Assembly: GCA_036873135.1 (NCBI GenBank)
Contig: JAPTYO010000024.1
Coordinates: forward strand, 2,418,001 to 2,482,000
Direction: 5' to 3'
DNA from: Clarkia xantiana subsp. parviflora
Lineage: Eukaryota > Streptophyta > Magnoliopsida > Myrtales > Onagraceae
DNA: 64,000 bases
The position numbers were made by a program, and so were the translations under genes. Numbering within the stretch: the first letter of the stretch is position 1; the number at the start of each line of letters is the position of its first letter. Shown here piece after piece: positions 24,183-35,708 of the stretch. The notes beneath the pieces were generated by a model. It was not told where the DNA came from, did not search any database, and saw only the letters and a program-made list of their open reading frames with translations.

Positions 24183-24190
24183 TTTTATAG
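24183..24190 (-). promoter_or_regulatory. TATA box of antisense gene, element 2
   Basis: TATAAAACCCTAG on the minus strand, about 160 bp upstream of the ATG at 24028. It matches the boxes in elements 1, 4 and 5. Confidence 0.6.
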
Positions 24191-24561
24191 TCGAAGAAGA
24201 CGGTTGAAAGGACACTTCGATCCGAGTCGTCGAATTCGAAGAGTCTTAATCTGGACCGTTGAGATGAAACGTGCAGAAGGACAACGGACGTAATGATGAA
24301 ACGGCCTGAAAAGCACTTTTCACAAAAGGTCAGGCGCGAAAAATCAGGCACGTGGGTCGAAAACGTCACTCCATTATCTGCTGCATTTAATGCACTAGAA
24401 AACCGAAGAGACCTTTGGGATATAGCAGTTATCTACAAAACCCTGAGGAAACGTGGAGGAGAAGACTGATAAAACTAAGTAACTGAATCAAGGAACAGAT
24501 CCCCGACTCTAGTATTGGAAAATCGGGAGTTTGAAGACACGACGAACTAAAAGTCCCTCAT

Positions 24562-24575
24562 GTCTTGGGGGCAAA
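24562..24575 (+). promoter_or_regulatory. Polypurine tract of element 2
   Basis: GTCTTGGGGGCAAA directly before the 3' LTR. Confidence 0.85.
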
Positions 24576-25011
24576 CGATGGGTCCGACTAACAGCCGTCA
24601 GGCCCTTTAACGGCGAGGAAACGGCAAACAGGCCCACCAGGCCCAGAGTAAAGGTCAAGATGACCTAGGAGAAGGGTCCCGATGAAGGGAGTCCCGACGA
24701 AGCAAGGTCCCGACAGTGGAGCTGGAAGCTCCCGATGAGAAGCCTTTAAGTAGGCCCCGATGATGAATCCCTGAGAATGATTGGCCCTGTCACGATGACG
24801 AGGGGCCTCGAGCGGTGACACAACGAGATAACTCTGGAGTCCCCGGCGGGAGTCGGGACTCGTTATCAGAGGATAAAGCCAAGATATGCGGGGCGTGGTC
24901 GAGATATGCGGAACGTGGTTAAGATACACGTATCGTGGCCGAGATACGCGTGGCATGGCTAAGATACGCGAGATCACGTACGAGATATGCGGGATACGGG
25001 CTAACCACCCC
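24576..25011 (+). repeat. 3' LTR of element 2, first segment
   Basis: The first 436 bp of the 3' LTR. The first base is C instead of T (CGATGGGTCC), and 15 bp present in the 5' LTR are missing near 24715. Element 3 is inserted after ACCCC at 25007-25011. The LTR resumes at 34531 and again at 35714. Confidence 0.93.
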
Positions 25012-25179
25012 TGATGGATATACGCCCAATTTGAACCCGTTGACTTCCAAACCGTTGTATTTTTATCGTCCCATTACCGATTGTAAATCGAAACTTCAAC
25101 CCGAACACTTCGCGAACACATCAACGGCTCGGACGAGGCCGGAGCGCTCGTCCGGCCGAGGCAAACTCACCTAGGTGAG

Positions 25180-25345
25180 GTTGGGTGGCCACACCCGACC
25201 TCCCCTAGGAGAGATCGGGTCAGCCAACCCGATCTCTCCTAGGGGAGATCGGGTGGACCAACCCGATCTCTCCTAGGAGAGATCGGGTCGGCCAACCCGA
25301 TCTCTCCTAGGAGGGATGGGGTTGGCCAACCCCATCCTCCCTAGG
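25180..25345. repeat. Palindromic 34-bp units in family B LTR
   Basis: The units alternate two inverted-repeat centres, CCTAGG and GGCC, as in GAGATCGGGTCGGCCAACCC-GATCTCTCCTAG. Each unit can fold back on itself. The number of AACCCGATCT blocks is three here, two in the 3' LTR, six in the solo LTR at 34570-35708 and three in element 6. Confidence 0.85.
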
Positions 25346-25552
25346 AGGGGTTGGGTGCCCTCACCCAACCCCTACCCTTGGGGGTCGGATTTCTCCTCCC
25401 CCAAGGGCCCCTGCGCCATTTTCGGACACCCACACTCGGTTCACGTCGCCTACCTTCTCCGTATCCTAAGGTCTTAATTATGCGCTTAAAGGTTAATTAA
25501 TTGTGTTTAAAGGTTAACGATGTCATTAAGCCACCTTAATGACACCGTTGCC

Positions 25553-25560
25553 TATAAATA
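25553..25560 (+). promoter_or_regulatory. TATA box of family B LTR
   Basis: TATAAATA in the context TTGCCTATAAATACCCC. It is conserved in all four family B LTRs of the window and lies about 105 bp upstream of the R hairpin. Confidence 0.75.
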
Positions 25561-25663
25561 CCCCACCTCCACTATTCATTCGAACATCTTGGCAAGTTGC
25601 ACAATTTTGCTCTGACATCTCTCTAGCTTTATCTCTCTAAAACCGTACTGACTTAGGCATCGG

Positions 25664-25723
25664 AGAGGGTTCATCAGGCACCACCCCCCCCCCCCTCCCC
25701 TCTGTGCCTGGTATTGCCCCTCT
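25664..25723 (+). other. Conserved R hairpin, family B form
   Basis: Outer stem AGAGGG (25664-25669) with CCCTCT (25718-25723). Inner stem CAGGCAC (25675-25681) with GTGCCTG (25704-25710). The loop is a variable C tract. In element 6 the inner strand GTGTCTG keeps pairing through a G-U pair. See findings for the comparison with families A and D. Confidence 0.65.
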
Positions 25724-26090
25724 TGCAGGGTGGCAAGGAGAAGAGAACCAAGGAAGCAGAAGAGCATAGAGCAGTAGGACAAGCCCCAGGGGTAAGAAGT
25801 ACAAGCCTCAGGAGGTCAGAAGGAGAGAAGGAAAAGAAGTCAGAAGGAGAGAAGGAAAGGAGGTCAGAAGGAGAGAAGGAAAGGAGGTCAGAAGGAGAGA
25901 AGAGAAGGACACATATCAGAACGACTACCCCAAGAGAGTATAAGGGCAGGGATCAGAACGACTACCCCAAGGGAGTATAAGGGCACGGATCAGAACGACT
26001 AGTCCTAGGAGCACTGAACCCGACATTTCATTAGTGGGAGATAAATTCTAGATTGACGACCCGTTGACCTAGACTTTATAACCTAACACT

Positions 26091-26106
26091 TGGCGCCGTC
26101 TGTGGG
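26091..26106 (+). promoter_or_regulatory. Primer-binding site of element 3
   Basis: TGGCGCCGTCTGTGGG lies two bases after the LTR. It shares 16 bases with the family A site, so the two families appear to use the same primer. Confidence 0.85.
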
Positions 26107-26139
26107 CTTCGAACAGAAAGCCTGGCAATAACAAGAGCG

Positions 26140-26950
26140 ATGACGAACAGCTTAGTATCTAGGCATCACCGCCCACCTGGGGGCAATAGGCGAGAGAGAC
26201 AGCCTATACCTCCAGCAAGGCAGCCTAACCCAGAGAAACAGCCTGCACACCAGAGCCTCAAGTAGCCCCACAGGCACCCCAGCCTAACAAGCAGGGAGGA
26301 GGCTTCCACAGCTCCAACTCCATTGACTAGGAAGCCACAGGGTCAGGGGGGCAACAAGGAGTGCCATCCCAATACACGGCACCTCCACAGGGGTACTACT
26401 ATGAGGCACAACCTCAAGGGTATCCATATGGAATATTAACTCAAAGGAACGACAATCGTGCCCACACAACCAACATAAGGCCCGCATACTCGCAAGGGGC
26501 ACAGACAGTGACTCCGAGGTTGATGAACGCATTGGATGAGCTGCTAGCCCATATAGAGACTCTGAGGAACAGGCAGAGAAGGCAACACCAGCATGAAGAA
26601 GAAGAAGTTCATGAGGAATAACAAGACCCAGAAGAAGAACACCACTCGCACCCTCGAACAAGGCAGCGAGAAGAACAAATGAGAGATAACCAGGGCCACT
26701 CCTAGAGGGAAGACAGCAATTTGTGCCTCCAAGGCAGCAACAGACACAGCAGGATGCCAGGGCATACACCCCCATGGGGGCAGACAGACAGCCAAGACCT
26801 CAAAGGAGGCAAGAATTCCACCAAGTACCCCAACAGGGACATACACCGCACTAAAGGAAGACATACGTGATAGACCAACAAGGATATAGGAGTTCCAACA
26901 TCCACCCTGGCAATGTACACATACAGTTCGTATCACCACGGACATGACTA
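26140..26950 (+). pseudogene. gag: Decayed gag N-terminus of element 3
   Basis: ATG 26140 opens a frame starting MTNSLVSRHHRPPGGN, close to the gag start of element 6. TAG at 26263-26265 ends it after 41 codons. Similarity to the element 6 Gln/Pro-rich region resumes near 26361 (GYYYEAQPQGYPYG) with frame changes and fades near 26950. The capsid-like core and knuckle are absent. Confidence 0.8.
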
Positions 26951-29510
26951 AGGGACATACCAATGAAAGCTCAAAGGGAGGGACATAGTCCCAACAACAC
27001 AACAAGGCAACCACCTACCCATGATACAGCACGACAGGTCCAAACCCCTTGTGCATGACAACCCTTGGCACACATCCCCCTAGGACAGGGGAGGAGTTGA
27101 AAAGACAAGGATTTGAACAGGGGACTCATAGAGTACCACACCACGTCAGCACATAGCAACTACAATGGGAAATCTCATGGAGAGACATAGTAGAGTGAGA
27201 TCGCACATAGCATACATGAAGGATACACCTCCACCTTGCAAGGATGCGACCTCATATTCCTCAAGTGGAAGGAATACACACAGACTAATGGAGGAAGACA
27301 GTTACATTACCAAGGAAGCAGGGGATATCAACCCCCCACACTCATATCCTTCCCATATCCTCTTATTTAATTTAACTGCATAACAAGTCAACTCCCTAAA
27401 AGGGGTATATTTTGATACTTGATATCAACATGTTTTCCAAGAAAGACCATACCGGACGCCTTCAGGCTCCGTGGTATATATGTACACAGGTGGACCACTA
27501 GAAGAATCCGTAAAAGGCCGTCGCCAATCAAGAGATGCACAAGAAACAGATTTCTCAATCTCAAAGGGCACCTATAAGGTCAAGTTTCTGGGAAAGATCA
27601 CAAGATGGAAGGCTCACTTACAAAAATAAGTTGAGCACTCCCAACATCCTATAGAGGAACATCAACACACCCATTAAGGACACGGCACTGCAAATGAACC
27701 AGGAATAAGGATGGAACACATATCCTTACAAGTATCCTTACAAGTATCCTAGCATTTATCCTTGCAAAAATAAACTCCGTAGATAAAGAGGTTATCTAAT
27801 AGATGACATGTCTCTGTTCTCAAATTATGATCCTAACCCGGAGATCCTTGGACTCCGTACTATATATGTAATGAATAACATGTTCATCAGAGATAGGTAC
27901 ACGGAGATTCAAGACAGCGCCATAAAGATTAGGCGCATACCTCTACCAAGTGCGACACATTGGAGTGTTCACAAACACTCCTTCGCCATCTCACAAGAAA
28001 GGAAGGCAACCAAGGATACAAGCCCTAATAGAATAAACATCGGTAGAAAATCCTGTCATTGAAGTCATGCACCAAGAGAGAAACTCTAAAGATGCAAGAT
28101 TAGCAAAAGAGATAGTGCAACAACTAGAGTATGAAAAAGGAGATACATCTCCTTTTAAGAGCCTTAGTGCAGGATAATAGTTCTACAAGATCAACCAAAG
28201 AAGAGCTCAAAAGCTTGGGGAGTAAGGTTTCAAGATCGACCCTCACACTAGACGCACATCCCGATCAACCACCTTGTCTGCAAATGATAAGACATTTGAC
28301 TCTGGCATCCCATCAAGAGGAGAACCACGATAAAAGGGGCACTAGAAAAATATCCCGCCTTTAAGGCCATACGCCGAATACATGATGAATGAAGGTTATG
28401 ACAAAACAAAAAAGGAGGGACTTGTCAGCTCAACACACCTCAAACACGTATACGTACGCAATACAAATGCAGCCTCTAATGAAGTTATCCAACAAGGAAT
28501 AGCCAATACGAGGGCAAACCCATGGAAAATCATGAAGCGTCACTTGCAAACCTAAAGGAAAACATCCTTTTTAGGTTCAAGTCATAATTCAAAGGAAGTC
28601 TATAATCAAGATTCAAGGTGGGAAGAGCATGACCAATGTGACACTCCCCAAAGGCATTGAAGAATACTCCAATGTAAAGGAAAAGGCAAAGCACACTAAG
28701 TACCACAACACTTCAAGAAGATTACCACAGCCTGGTCAGACCCCCCCAGGCTAGAGCAAGAAGCATGGATCAGATTGACTAGTCTGAAACACACCTACGA
28801 GACTAACAACTCAAGACACCATTCTATGAGAAAGCTTTTCAACCTAAAACACAAGGAAGGGGGGGAAAGAATTTACAAGCACCCCTAGAATACAAACAAT
28901 GCCACATCCTAGTTATCAAGAGAATGAAATCCACCCCCACCCACCCAAAGCAAAAGCTCTTCCACCCAACTTCCAAAGACACATCCGACAAAGGCATCAT
29001 CCAAACCATGCCTATGACTGAAACAAGCAAGCATGAGAAAGAGTAAATCCTACAAGGGACACTCATCGCATTCAAAGAAGCAGACAAGGGAGCCCCGAGC
29101 ATAAGGGGTACCCAACCAAGAAAATGAACGAGGGGCCTTCAACGGCCAAATATGAAAGGCGGTGTGACCACCAAGCGACTTGGGGGGCACCAAACGAATA
29201 AGTGCTTGGTAGTCCACCTAAGTATAAAAGAAGAGATTAGAGGCAGAAGATCACAAGAACATGCAATACCACTTCTCCTATAAGAGGTCACATAAGAGGA
29301 AAACATCATCAACTCCCTATACGAACTCGTCCCAAGTTGGCAACACACAAACATCGCCCTCGAGAGGTGATCTCCCATATTGAAGGAAAAGCGTGGTAGC
29401 ATGCAATATCATAGAAGGAAAAGTCAAGTAAAGACTCGAAAAGCATACCAAAGACGCACACTACATGAGTAAGGACACAAGATAAGGTAATATTATGAGC
29501 CCTCCGGGAG
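26951..29510. other. Non-coding interior of element 3, part 1
   Basis: This 2.5-kb stretch has only short ORFs in all frames, none with a retroelement motif that I can recognise. I looked for YVDD-, DNG- and YTDGS-like motifs on both strands and found none. It may be decayed pol or captured filler. Confidence 0.6.
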
Positions 29511-29519
29511 CCTATCCCG

Positions 29520-30260
29520 CGAACAGATTCGACGCCCCCAAGAGCGTATCTTGAGAGTAGTTTTTATACTACGACCTTCGACGCCCCCAAGAGCGTATCT
29601 TGAGAGTAGTGTTCATACTACGACCTTCGACGCCCCCAAGAGCGTATCTTGAGAGTAGTTATTACACTACGACCTTCGACGCACCAAGAGCGTATCTTGA
29701 GAGTGGTTTCCAAAAACTACGAACTTCGACGCCCCCAGGAGCGTATCTTGAGAGTAGTGTTCATACTACGACCTTCGACGCCCCCAAGAGCGTATCTTGA
29801 GAGTAGTTATTACACTACGAACTTCGACGCACCAAGAGCGTATCTTGAGAGTGGTTTCCAAAAACTACGAATTCGACGCCCCCAGGAGCGTATCTTGAGG
29901 TAGATTTGCAACCTACCAGATTCGACGCCCCCAAGAGCGTATCTTGAGGTAGAAAAAACACTACCAGTTCGACGCCCCCAAGAGCGTATCTTGAGGTAGA
30001 TTTCAAACTACCAGTTCGACGCCCACCAGGAGCGTATCTTTGGTCTAACCTGAGCCCTCCGGGAGCCTATCCTGTGAAACGTTAAGTGCCGTCCGAGAGC
30101 CTGTCTCGTGAACAGATTTCGACGCCAATCAGGAACGTATCTTTAGACAAACCTGAGCCCTCCGGGAGCCTATCCTGTGAAACGTTAAGTGCCATCCGAG
30201 AGCCTGTCTCGTGAACAGTTTTCGACGCCCACCAAGAGCGTATCTTTGGTCTAACAGTAC
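29520..30260. repeat. Tandem repeats of about 49 bp in element 3
   Basis: About 13 copies of a unit with core TTCGACGCCCCCAAGAGCGT followed by ATCTTGAGAGTAG. Later copies are diverged and interspersed with a second unit, GAGCCCTCCGGGAGCCTATC (29500, 30053, 30152). Short ORFs through the array are repeat artefacts. Confidence 0.88.
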
Positions 30261-30895
30261 AACGTATACCGTGTAAGGGGTATCAGAAGAGATCACCACA
30301 CCATGCTCAGAAGGATACCATGAGAAAGAAATTTCTAAGTAAAGTAATGTGAAGAACAAGTAATGTTTTTTCTTTATGAAATGGCAGGTATGACATGAAG
30401 GAAAGCACGAAAGAAAGACAAGTAAAGGAAGCACACCAAGAGAAGAGTCCATGACCAAAGGATCATATACAGAAGCACAAGAGGTTATCATGAAAAGTAA
30501 CGAGTTATCCTACCACCCATATCACAAGTCAAGAGAAGTATCTCAAAGGAACCCAACACCACCAAGAAGGATAGCAAAGACATGAAATCCAAAGTTCAAG
30601 GCCCTCAAAATAAGCTCGACCCATCAAGAAGAGAATTGCCTTACAAGTCACACAAATCAACCTCCGACAAATGTTATTGTCATGCATGTCGCCCTCGCGT
30701 GACCTATGCTCGTATCAGACTTGAACATCGTCAAGCACAACTCATGAAGGAGACATCTAAAGAGCATAAAGGATACAACATCCGACAAGACGAGACATCG
30801 GAACCTAACCCAACAAACATAGCCTACACAAAAGGCAAATATAGCAATGAAGGCTCTCCAATTAGAAAGGAATACTAAAGCACAACTCCATACAT
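30261..30895. other. Non-coding interior of element 3, part 2
   Basis: No convincing gene. The longest frames (about 100-120 codons) have no recognisable motif. Confidence 0.5.
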
Positions 30896-30898
30896 CGT

Positions 30899-31165
30899 GA
30901 TGTGGCTATCATGTCCACATACCCTGAAGTGGCTATCATGTCCACATACCTTGAGGTGGCTATCATGTCCACACACCTTGAAGTGGCTATCATGTCCACA
31001 TACCTTGAGGTGGCTATCATGTCCACACACCTTGAAGTGGCTATCATGTCCACATACCCTGAAGTGACTATCATGTCCACACAATACAGAAGGGCTATCA
31101 CTCCGACACATCACGAAGTGGCTATCATGTCCACATACCCCGAAGTGATTATCATGGCAGCACAT
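30899..31165. repeat. Tandem 27-bp repeats in element 3
   Basis: About ten units of GTGGCTATCATGTCCACATA-CCTTGAA, with one degenerate unit near 31095 and decay at the right end. The unit is a multiple of three, so both strands show long periodic ORFs without biological meaning. Confidence 0.9.
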
Positions 31166-31470
31166 CATAAAACATCTGTCAAAGACATGCATTGTAAAGA
31201 CACCATCCCGACCACGAACATCAAAAGGCTACGCTTAGCCTTAGGAGGAGGTTCGAGAAAAAGGAAAAACAACACCCTTCGTACGCTCATCAAAGGTAGG
31301 CACTTATATTTCAACCCACTGGGTGATACCAGGAAGGAGACGTCCTCATTATGAAGACAACCTCCATATCTCACGAAATCAACCATGAAGCAAAGAATCA
31401 CGACAAGCACTATTGAGGGCATATAACAAAACGATCCCCACAACGATCACAACTACAATACTAGTAGAGG

Positions 31471-32160
31471 CTAACTCAGGAGCAGTCTCCACCAAACTCC
31501 AAAGCAACAATTTGCTATCTTAATCAGAGCCAGGGCAAGAGAAAGGAACCTCAATGAAAGGTGATGATCACACCCATCACCAAAAGAAAAATCTTCAACG
31601 CAGGGGTTAATAACATAACCCATAGGAAAGACAAAAACACCTTCAAAAGTCGTCAAATCTACATAAAGACGAAATAAACTTGAGACTCGGCCCCTCGGCT
31701 GGGGGGCAGGGGATAGAGAAGAGACATCAAGACCTATGATCACCCCATCGCCAGCCACAGGTTGTTTCCTTTTGTCTAGCAAAGAGGTCGCCTCTTCAAC
31801 CACTATCTCCTTATCATGGGAGAGAGTCAGCAAGGGGGCACTTGAAGGAGAGCCTCTCGCGGTTTCCTTCTCCTTGGCAGCCGAGGGCCCGACCTCAGAG
31901 TCAGGTTTCCGAGCCTCGGATTTAGATTGACTTGAACTCTCACCCACCACAAGAACCATTCGGTAACCAGAGAAGAACGCTCTAACAACAAGAAGGAAGC
32001 AGCATGAGAACAATCATAAGTTTATCACAAAGAAAAGAGAAGGGAAAAAGAACATACTGGAAGCATTAGCAGCCATCCTTGACTTAGAAAATTTCTTGGC
32101 CTGATAAGCAGAACTAGAGGGTTCTTCCCTCTCATCCGATCCAACGGTACGTTCGGAACG
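31471..32160 (-). pseudogene. Possible remnant of an antisense gene in element 3
   Basis: A 180-codon open frame (32013-31471), with open sequence continuing upstream to about 32160, lies antisense to gag before the 3' LTR, the same relative place as the antisense gene of family A. It has a Ser/Lys/Glu-rich part (GESSSQSKSEARKPDSEVG) followed by a more hydrophobic end. I cannot align it to the family A protein with confidence, so homology is not claimed. It may be a decayed accessory gene or a chance frame. Confidence 0.3.
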
Positions 32161-33466
32161 CTCTGCCTACACCTTATATGTTTCTCCATGAAATCAACCT
32201 ACAAGGGGTCATACGAGTCCCCGCCTCATACGAGTCCGCCTCGGACACCCAAGACACAGGACGGTCAGATTTGGTCTGACTACCTTGGAAAACGATCTTC
32301 AAGGTCTCCCTGTCTGAAGAAGAAAGCTTCCCAAAAGTGAGTCATCTATACGAGCAACCAACGCAAAGATTGACCCTTACTCATAGAGGGGCGAGATACG
32401 CTTACTACGGGGGCAACCTTAACACCAAGGGAAGAGGGCGAACTTTTAGTTTCCCCAAATGGAGCAATGCTCCAGCACATCCGAAGGAAGGGTCAACCCT
32501 TAACACATGTCAATAGACCCCTTCGCTCGCGGCGGTAAGAAGAAAGCTTGTAAGCTTTTTCACCCTCACTTTTATGGGGAACAAATTGCAGGTTAAAGGT
32601 CAAGAGCTATACACACGCTCCAACGAATGAAGGAAAAATGTTACACATGCCGAAGGTCGAGATTAATGGAAAATGCTCACGCTAGTACGAGGGAGGCGGA
32701 ACGTTGTGTCTCATTGAGTGGCAGAGTTCCCACCCTCAAGTAAAGGAGAAGTCTATGCTCTCACCTTTGCACTTATGCTCATATTCATGATTAACATCTA
32801 CAGGTACATCAATGTCATCACTCATGTTTATACTCACAACCCATCCATACATACATACATGTTCATGCTTGCACTCATATGCATGCCCACATACACACTC
32901 CCGTGTGTTCAAACATTTAGACGTCCATGCACATGGCCGCCATATATTCATGCATACATTCATGACTACAATCGCAGCATGTCTCTACTCACTCCCATCC
33001 TTATGTTCCTACTTGCATGTATGCTAGTAAACATCCTCATGTTCATGATATGTCCATGTTCACTCCTAGTTAACATCCTATAGGCATATTTTCTAGTATC
33101 CCATACTTAGAAAAAATTTGGGCCAAAATTAAATTTTTCTCCACTTAGGCAAATCATGGCATGAAATTGAAGCATGAATCACTTAGATGTATCAGTATTA
33201 CATTCCTATGCAAGCATGTATTTTTTGAGTATACGCCTGTAGCAAAGATAGATTTATTGCTCCCGCCTCAGACGGACGCATGCTTAGGCATACGTCCGTG
33301 CTATTCTAACATTTACAACTCCTCTATCTCATAAGACAGGGGGCAGAGTCGAAGACACGCATCCATGGGTAAGCTGGCACTCAGATGAAAGGTAGAAACC
33401 CCGGTTCCAAATTGCGCGTATCATACCATCCTGAAATAGAGTCAATCAAGGGTTAGGCCATTGGTT
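32161..33466. other. Non-coding 3' region of element 3
   Basis: The stretch holds low-complexity sequence rich in CATACA and CATGTTCATG motifs near 32750-33070 and no recognisable gene. It leads to the polypurine tract. Confidence 0.5.
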
Positions 33467-33480
33467 GACTCGGGGGCATG
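33467..33480 (+). promoter_or_regulatory. Polypurine tract of element 3
   Basis: GACTCGGGGGCATG directly precedes the 3' LTR. It resembles the family A tract in position and its run of G. Confidence 0.7.
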
Positions 33481-34525
33481 TGATGGATATACGCCCAATT
33501 TGAACCCGTTGACTTCCAAACCGTTGTATTTTTATCGTCCCATTACCGATTGTAAATCGAAACTTCAACCCGAACACTTCGCGAACACATCAACGGCTCG
33601 GACGAGGCCGGAGCGCTCGTCCGGCCGAGGCAAACTCACCTAGGTGAGGTTGGGTGGCCACACCCGACCTCCCCTAGGAGAGATCGGGTCAGCCAACCCG
33701 ATCTCTCCTAGGGGAGATCGGGTGGACCAACCCGATCTCTCTCTCCTAGGAGGGATGGGGTTGGCCAACCCCATCCTCCCTAGGAGGGGTTGGGTGCCCT
33801 CACCCAACCCCTACCCTTGGGGGTCGGATTTCTCCTCCCCCAAGGGCCCCTGCGCCATTTTCGGACACCCACACTCGGTTCACGTCGCCTACCTTCTCCG
33901 TATCCTAAGGTCTTAATTATGCGCTTAAAGGTTAATTAATTGTGTTTAAAGGTTAACGATGTCATTAAGCCACCTTAATGACACCGTTGCCTATAAATAC
34001 CCCACCTCCACTATTCATTCGAACATCTTGGCAAGTTGCACAATTTTGCTCTGACATCTCTCTAGCTTTATCTCTCTAAAACCGTACTGACTTAGGCATC
34101 GGAGAGGGTTCATCAGGCACCACCCCCCCCCCCCCCCTCTGTGCCTGGTATTGCCCCTCTTGCAGGGTGGCAAGGAGAAGAGAACCAAGGAAGCAGAAGA
34201 GCATAGAGCAGTAGGACAAGCCCCAGGGGTAAGAAGTACAAGCCTCAGGAGGTCAGAAGGAGAGAAGGAAAGGAGGTCAGAAGGAGAGAAGGAAAGGAGG
34301 TCAGAAGGAGAGAAGGAAAGGAGGTCAGAAGGAGAGAAGAGAAGGACACATATCAGAACGACTACCCCAAGAGAGTATAAGGGCAGGGATCAGAACGACT
34401 ACCCCAAGGGAGTATAAGGGCACGGATCAGAACAACTAGTCCTAGGAGCACTGAACCCGACATTTCATTGGTGGGAGATAAATTCTAGATTGACGACCCG
34501 TTGACCTAGACTTTATAACCTAACA
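33481..34525 (+). repeat. 3' LTR of element 3
   Basis: A 1045-bp LTR nearly identical to 25012-26088. Visible differences are loss of about one palindromic unit near 33745, a different C-tract length near 34123, and about four substitutions (for example AGAACAACT for AGAACGACT). It is followed by the duplication ACCCC. Confidence 0.95.
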
Positions 34526-34569
34526 ACCCCTAACGGTTCGCCAGGTACCTGAGGCATCTCTTTGCCTAT
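34526..34569 (+). repeat. 3' LTR of element 2, middle segment
   Basis: The ACCCC duplication plus 39 bp of family A LTR (34531-34569), ending at CCTAT, the first half of the TATA box. It is trapped between element 3 and the solo family B LTR. Confidence 0.93.
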
Positions 34570-35708
34570 TGATGGATATACGCCCAATTTGAACCCGTTG
34601 ACTTCCGAACCGTTACATTTTTATCGTCCCATTTATGATTGTAAATCGAAACTTCAACCCGAACCCTTCGCGAAAACACCAACGGCTCGGACGAGGCCGA
34701 AGCGCCCGTCCGGCCGAGTCAGACTCGCCTAGGTGAGGTTGGGTGGCCACACCCGACCTCCCCTAGGGGAGATCGGGTCAGCCAACCCGATCTCCCCTAG
34801 GGGAGATCGGGTGGACCAACCCGATCTCTCCTAGGAGAGATCGGGTCGGCCAACCCGATCTCTCCTAGGAGAGATCGGGTCGGCCAACCCGATCTCTCCT
34901 AGGAGAGATCGGGTCGGCCAACCCGATCTCTCCTAGGAGAGATCGGGTCGGCCAACCCGATCTCCCCTAGGGGGGATGGGGTTGGCCAACCCCATCCTCC
35001 CTAGGAGGGGTTGGCCAACCCCATCCTCCCTAGGAGGGGTTGGGTGCCCTCACCCAACCCCTACCCTTGGGGGTCGGATTTCTCCTCCCCCCAAGGGCCC
35101 CGGCACCATTTTCGGACTCCCACCCTCGATTCACTCCGCCTACCTTCTCCGTATCCTAAAGTCTTAATTATGCGCTTAAAGGTTAATTAATTGTGTTTAA
35201 AGGTTAACGATGTCATTAAGCCACCTTAATGACACCGTTGCCTATAAATACCCCACCTTTACAACTCATTTGATCATCTTGGCAAGTTGCATAATTTTGC
35301 TCTGACATCTCTCTAGCTTTATCTCTCTAAAACCGTACTGACTTAGGCATCGGAGAGGGTTCATCAGGCACCACCCCCCCCTCTGTGCCTGGTATTGCCC
35401 CTCTTGCAGGGTGGCAAGGAGAAGAGAGCCAAGGAAACAGAAGAGCATAGAGCAGTAGTACAAGCCCCAGGGGTAAGAAGTACAAGCCTCAGGAGGTCAA
35501 AAGGAGAGAAGGAAAGGAGGTCAGAAGGAGAGAAGGAAAGGAGATCAGAAGGAGAGAAGAGAAGGACATATATCAGAACGACTACCCCAAGGGAGTATAA
35601 GGGCATGTATCAGAATGACTAGTCCTAGGAATACTGAACCCGACATTTCATTAGTGGGAGATAAATTCTAGATTGACGACCCGTTGACCTAGACTTTATA
35701 ACCTAACA
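34570..35708 (+). mobile_element. Solo family B LTR
   Basis: A complete 1139-bp LTR, TGATGGATATACG...CCTAACA, with the perfect target-site duplication CCTAT at 34565-34569 and 35709-35713. It is a solo LTR, left by recombination between the two LTRs of an inserted element. It has six AACCCGATCT blocks, the most of any copy here, and differs from the element 3 LTRs at many sites. The insertion cuts the TATA box of the element 2 3' LTR. Confidence 0.95.

Larger units (their letters stand above)
25012..26088 (+). repeat. 5' LTR of element 3 (family B)
   Basis: A 1077-bp LTR, TGATGGATATACGCC...CCTAACA. It contains palindromic 34-bp units (about 25180-25330), TATAAATA at 25553-25560, the R hairpin with a variable C tract (25664-25723), and 24-bp units GGAGGTCAGAAGGAGAGAAG-GAAA near 25810-25905. 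Confidence 0.95.
25012..34525 (+). mobile_element. Element 3: family B LTR retrotransposon without coding capacity
   Basis: The element has LTRs of 1077 and 1045 bp, a primer site, a polypurine tract and a perfect target-site duplication, ACCCC, at 25007-25011 and 34526-34530. The LTRs differ by only about four substitutions plus indels in their internal repeats, so the insertion is young. The 7.4-kb interior keeps a decayed start of gag and then no recognisable protease, RT, RNase H or integrase. The layout fits a large non-autonomous derivative moved by proteins of an autonomous relative; element 6 belongs to the same family. Confidence 0.92.

Noticed and set aside
27000..29510. Decayed pol in element 3
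   Set aside because: I looked for RT, RNase H and integrase motifs on both strands and found none that I could defend, so it is listed as non-coding.
30902..31354. 150-codon ORF with STYPEVAIM-type repeats and its antisense partners
   Set aside because: A 27-bp repeat stays open in several frames on both strands by arithmetic; this is a repeat artefact.
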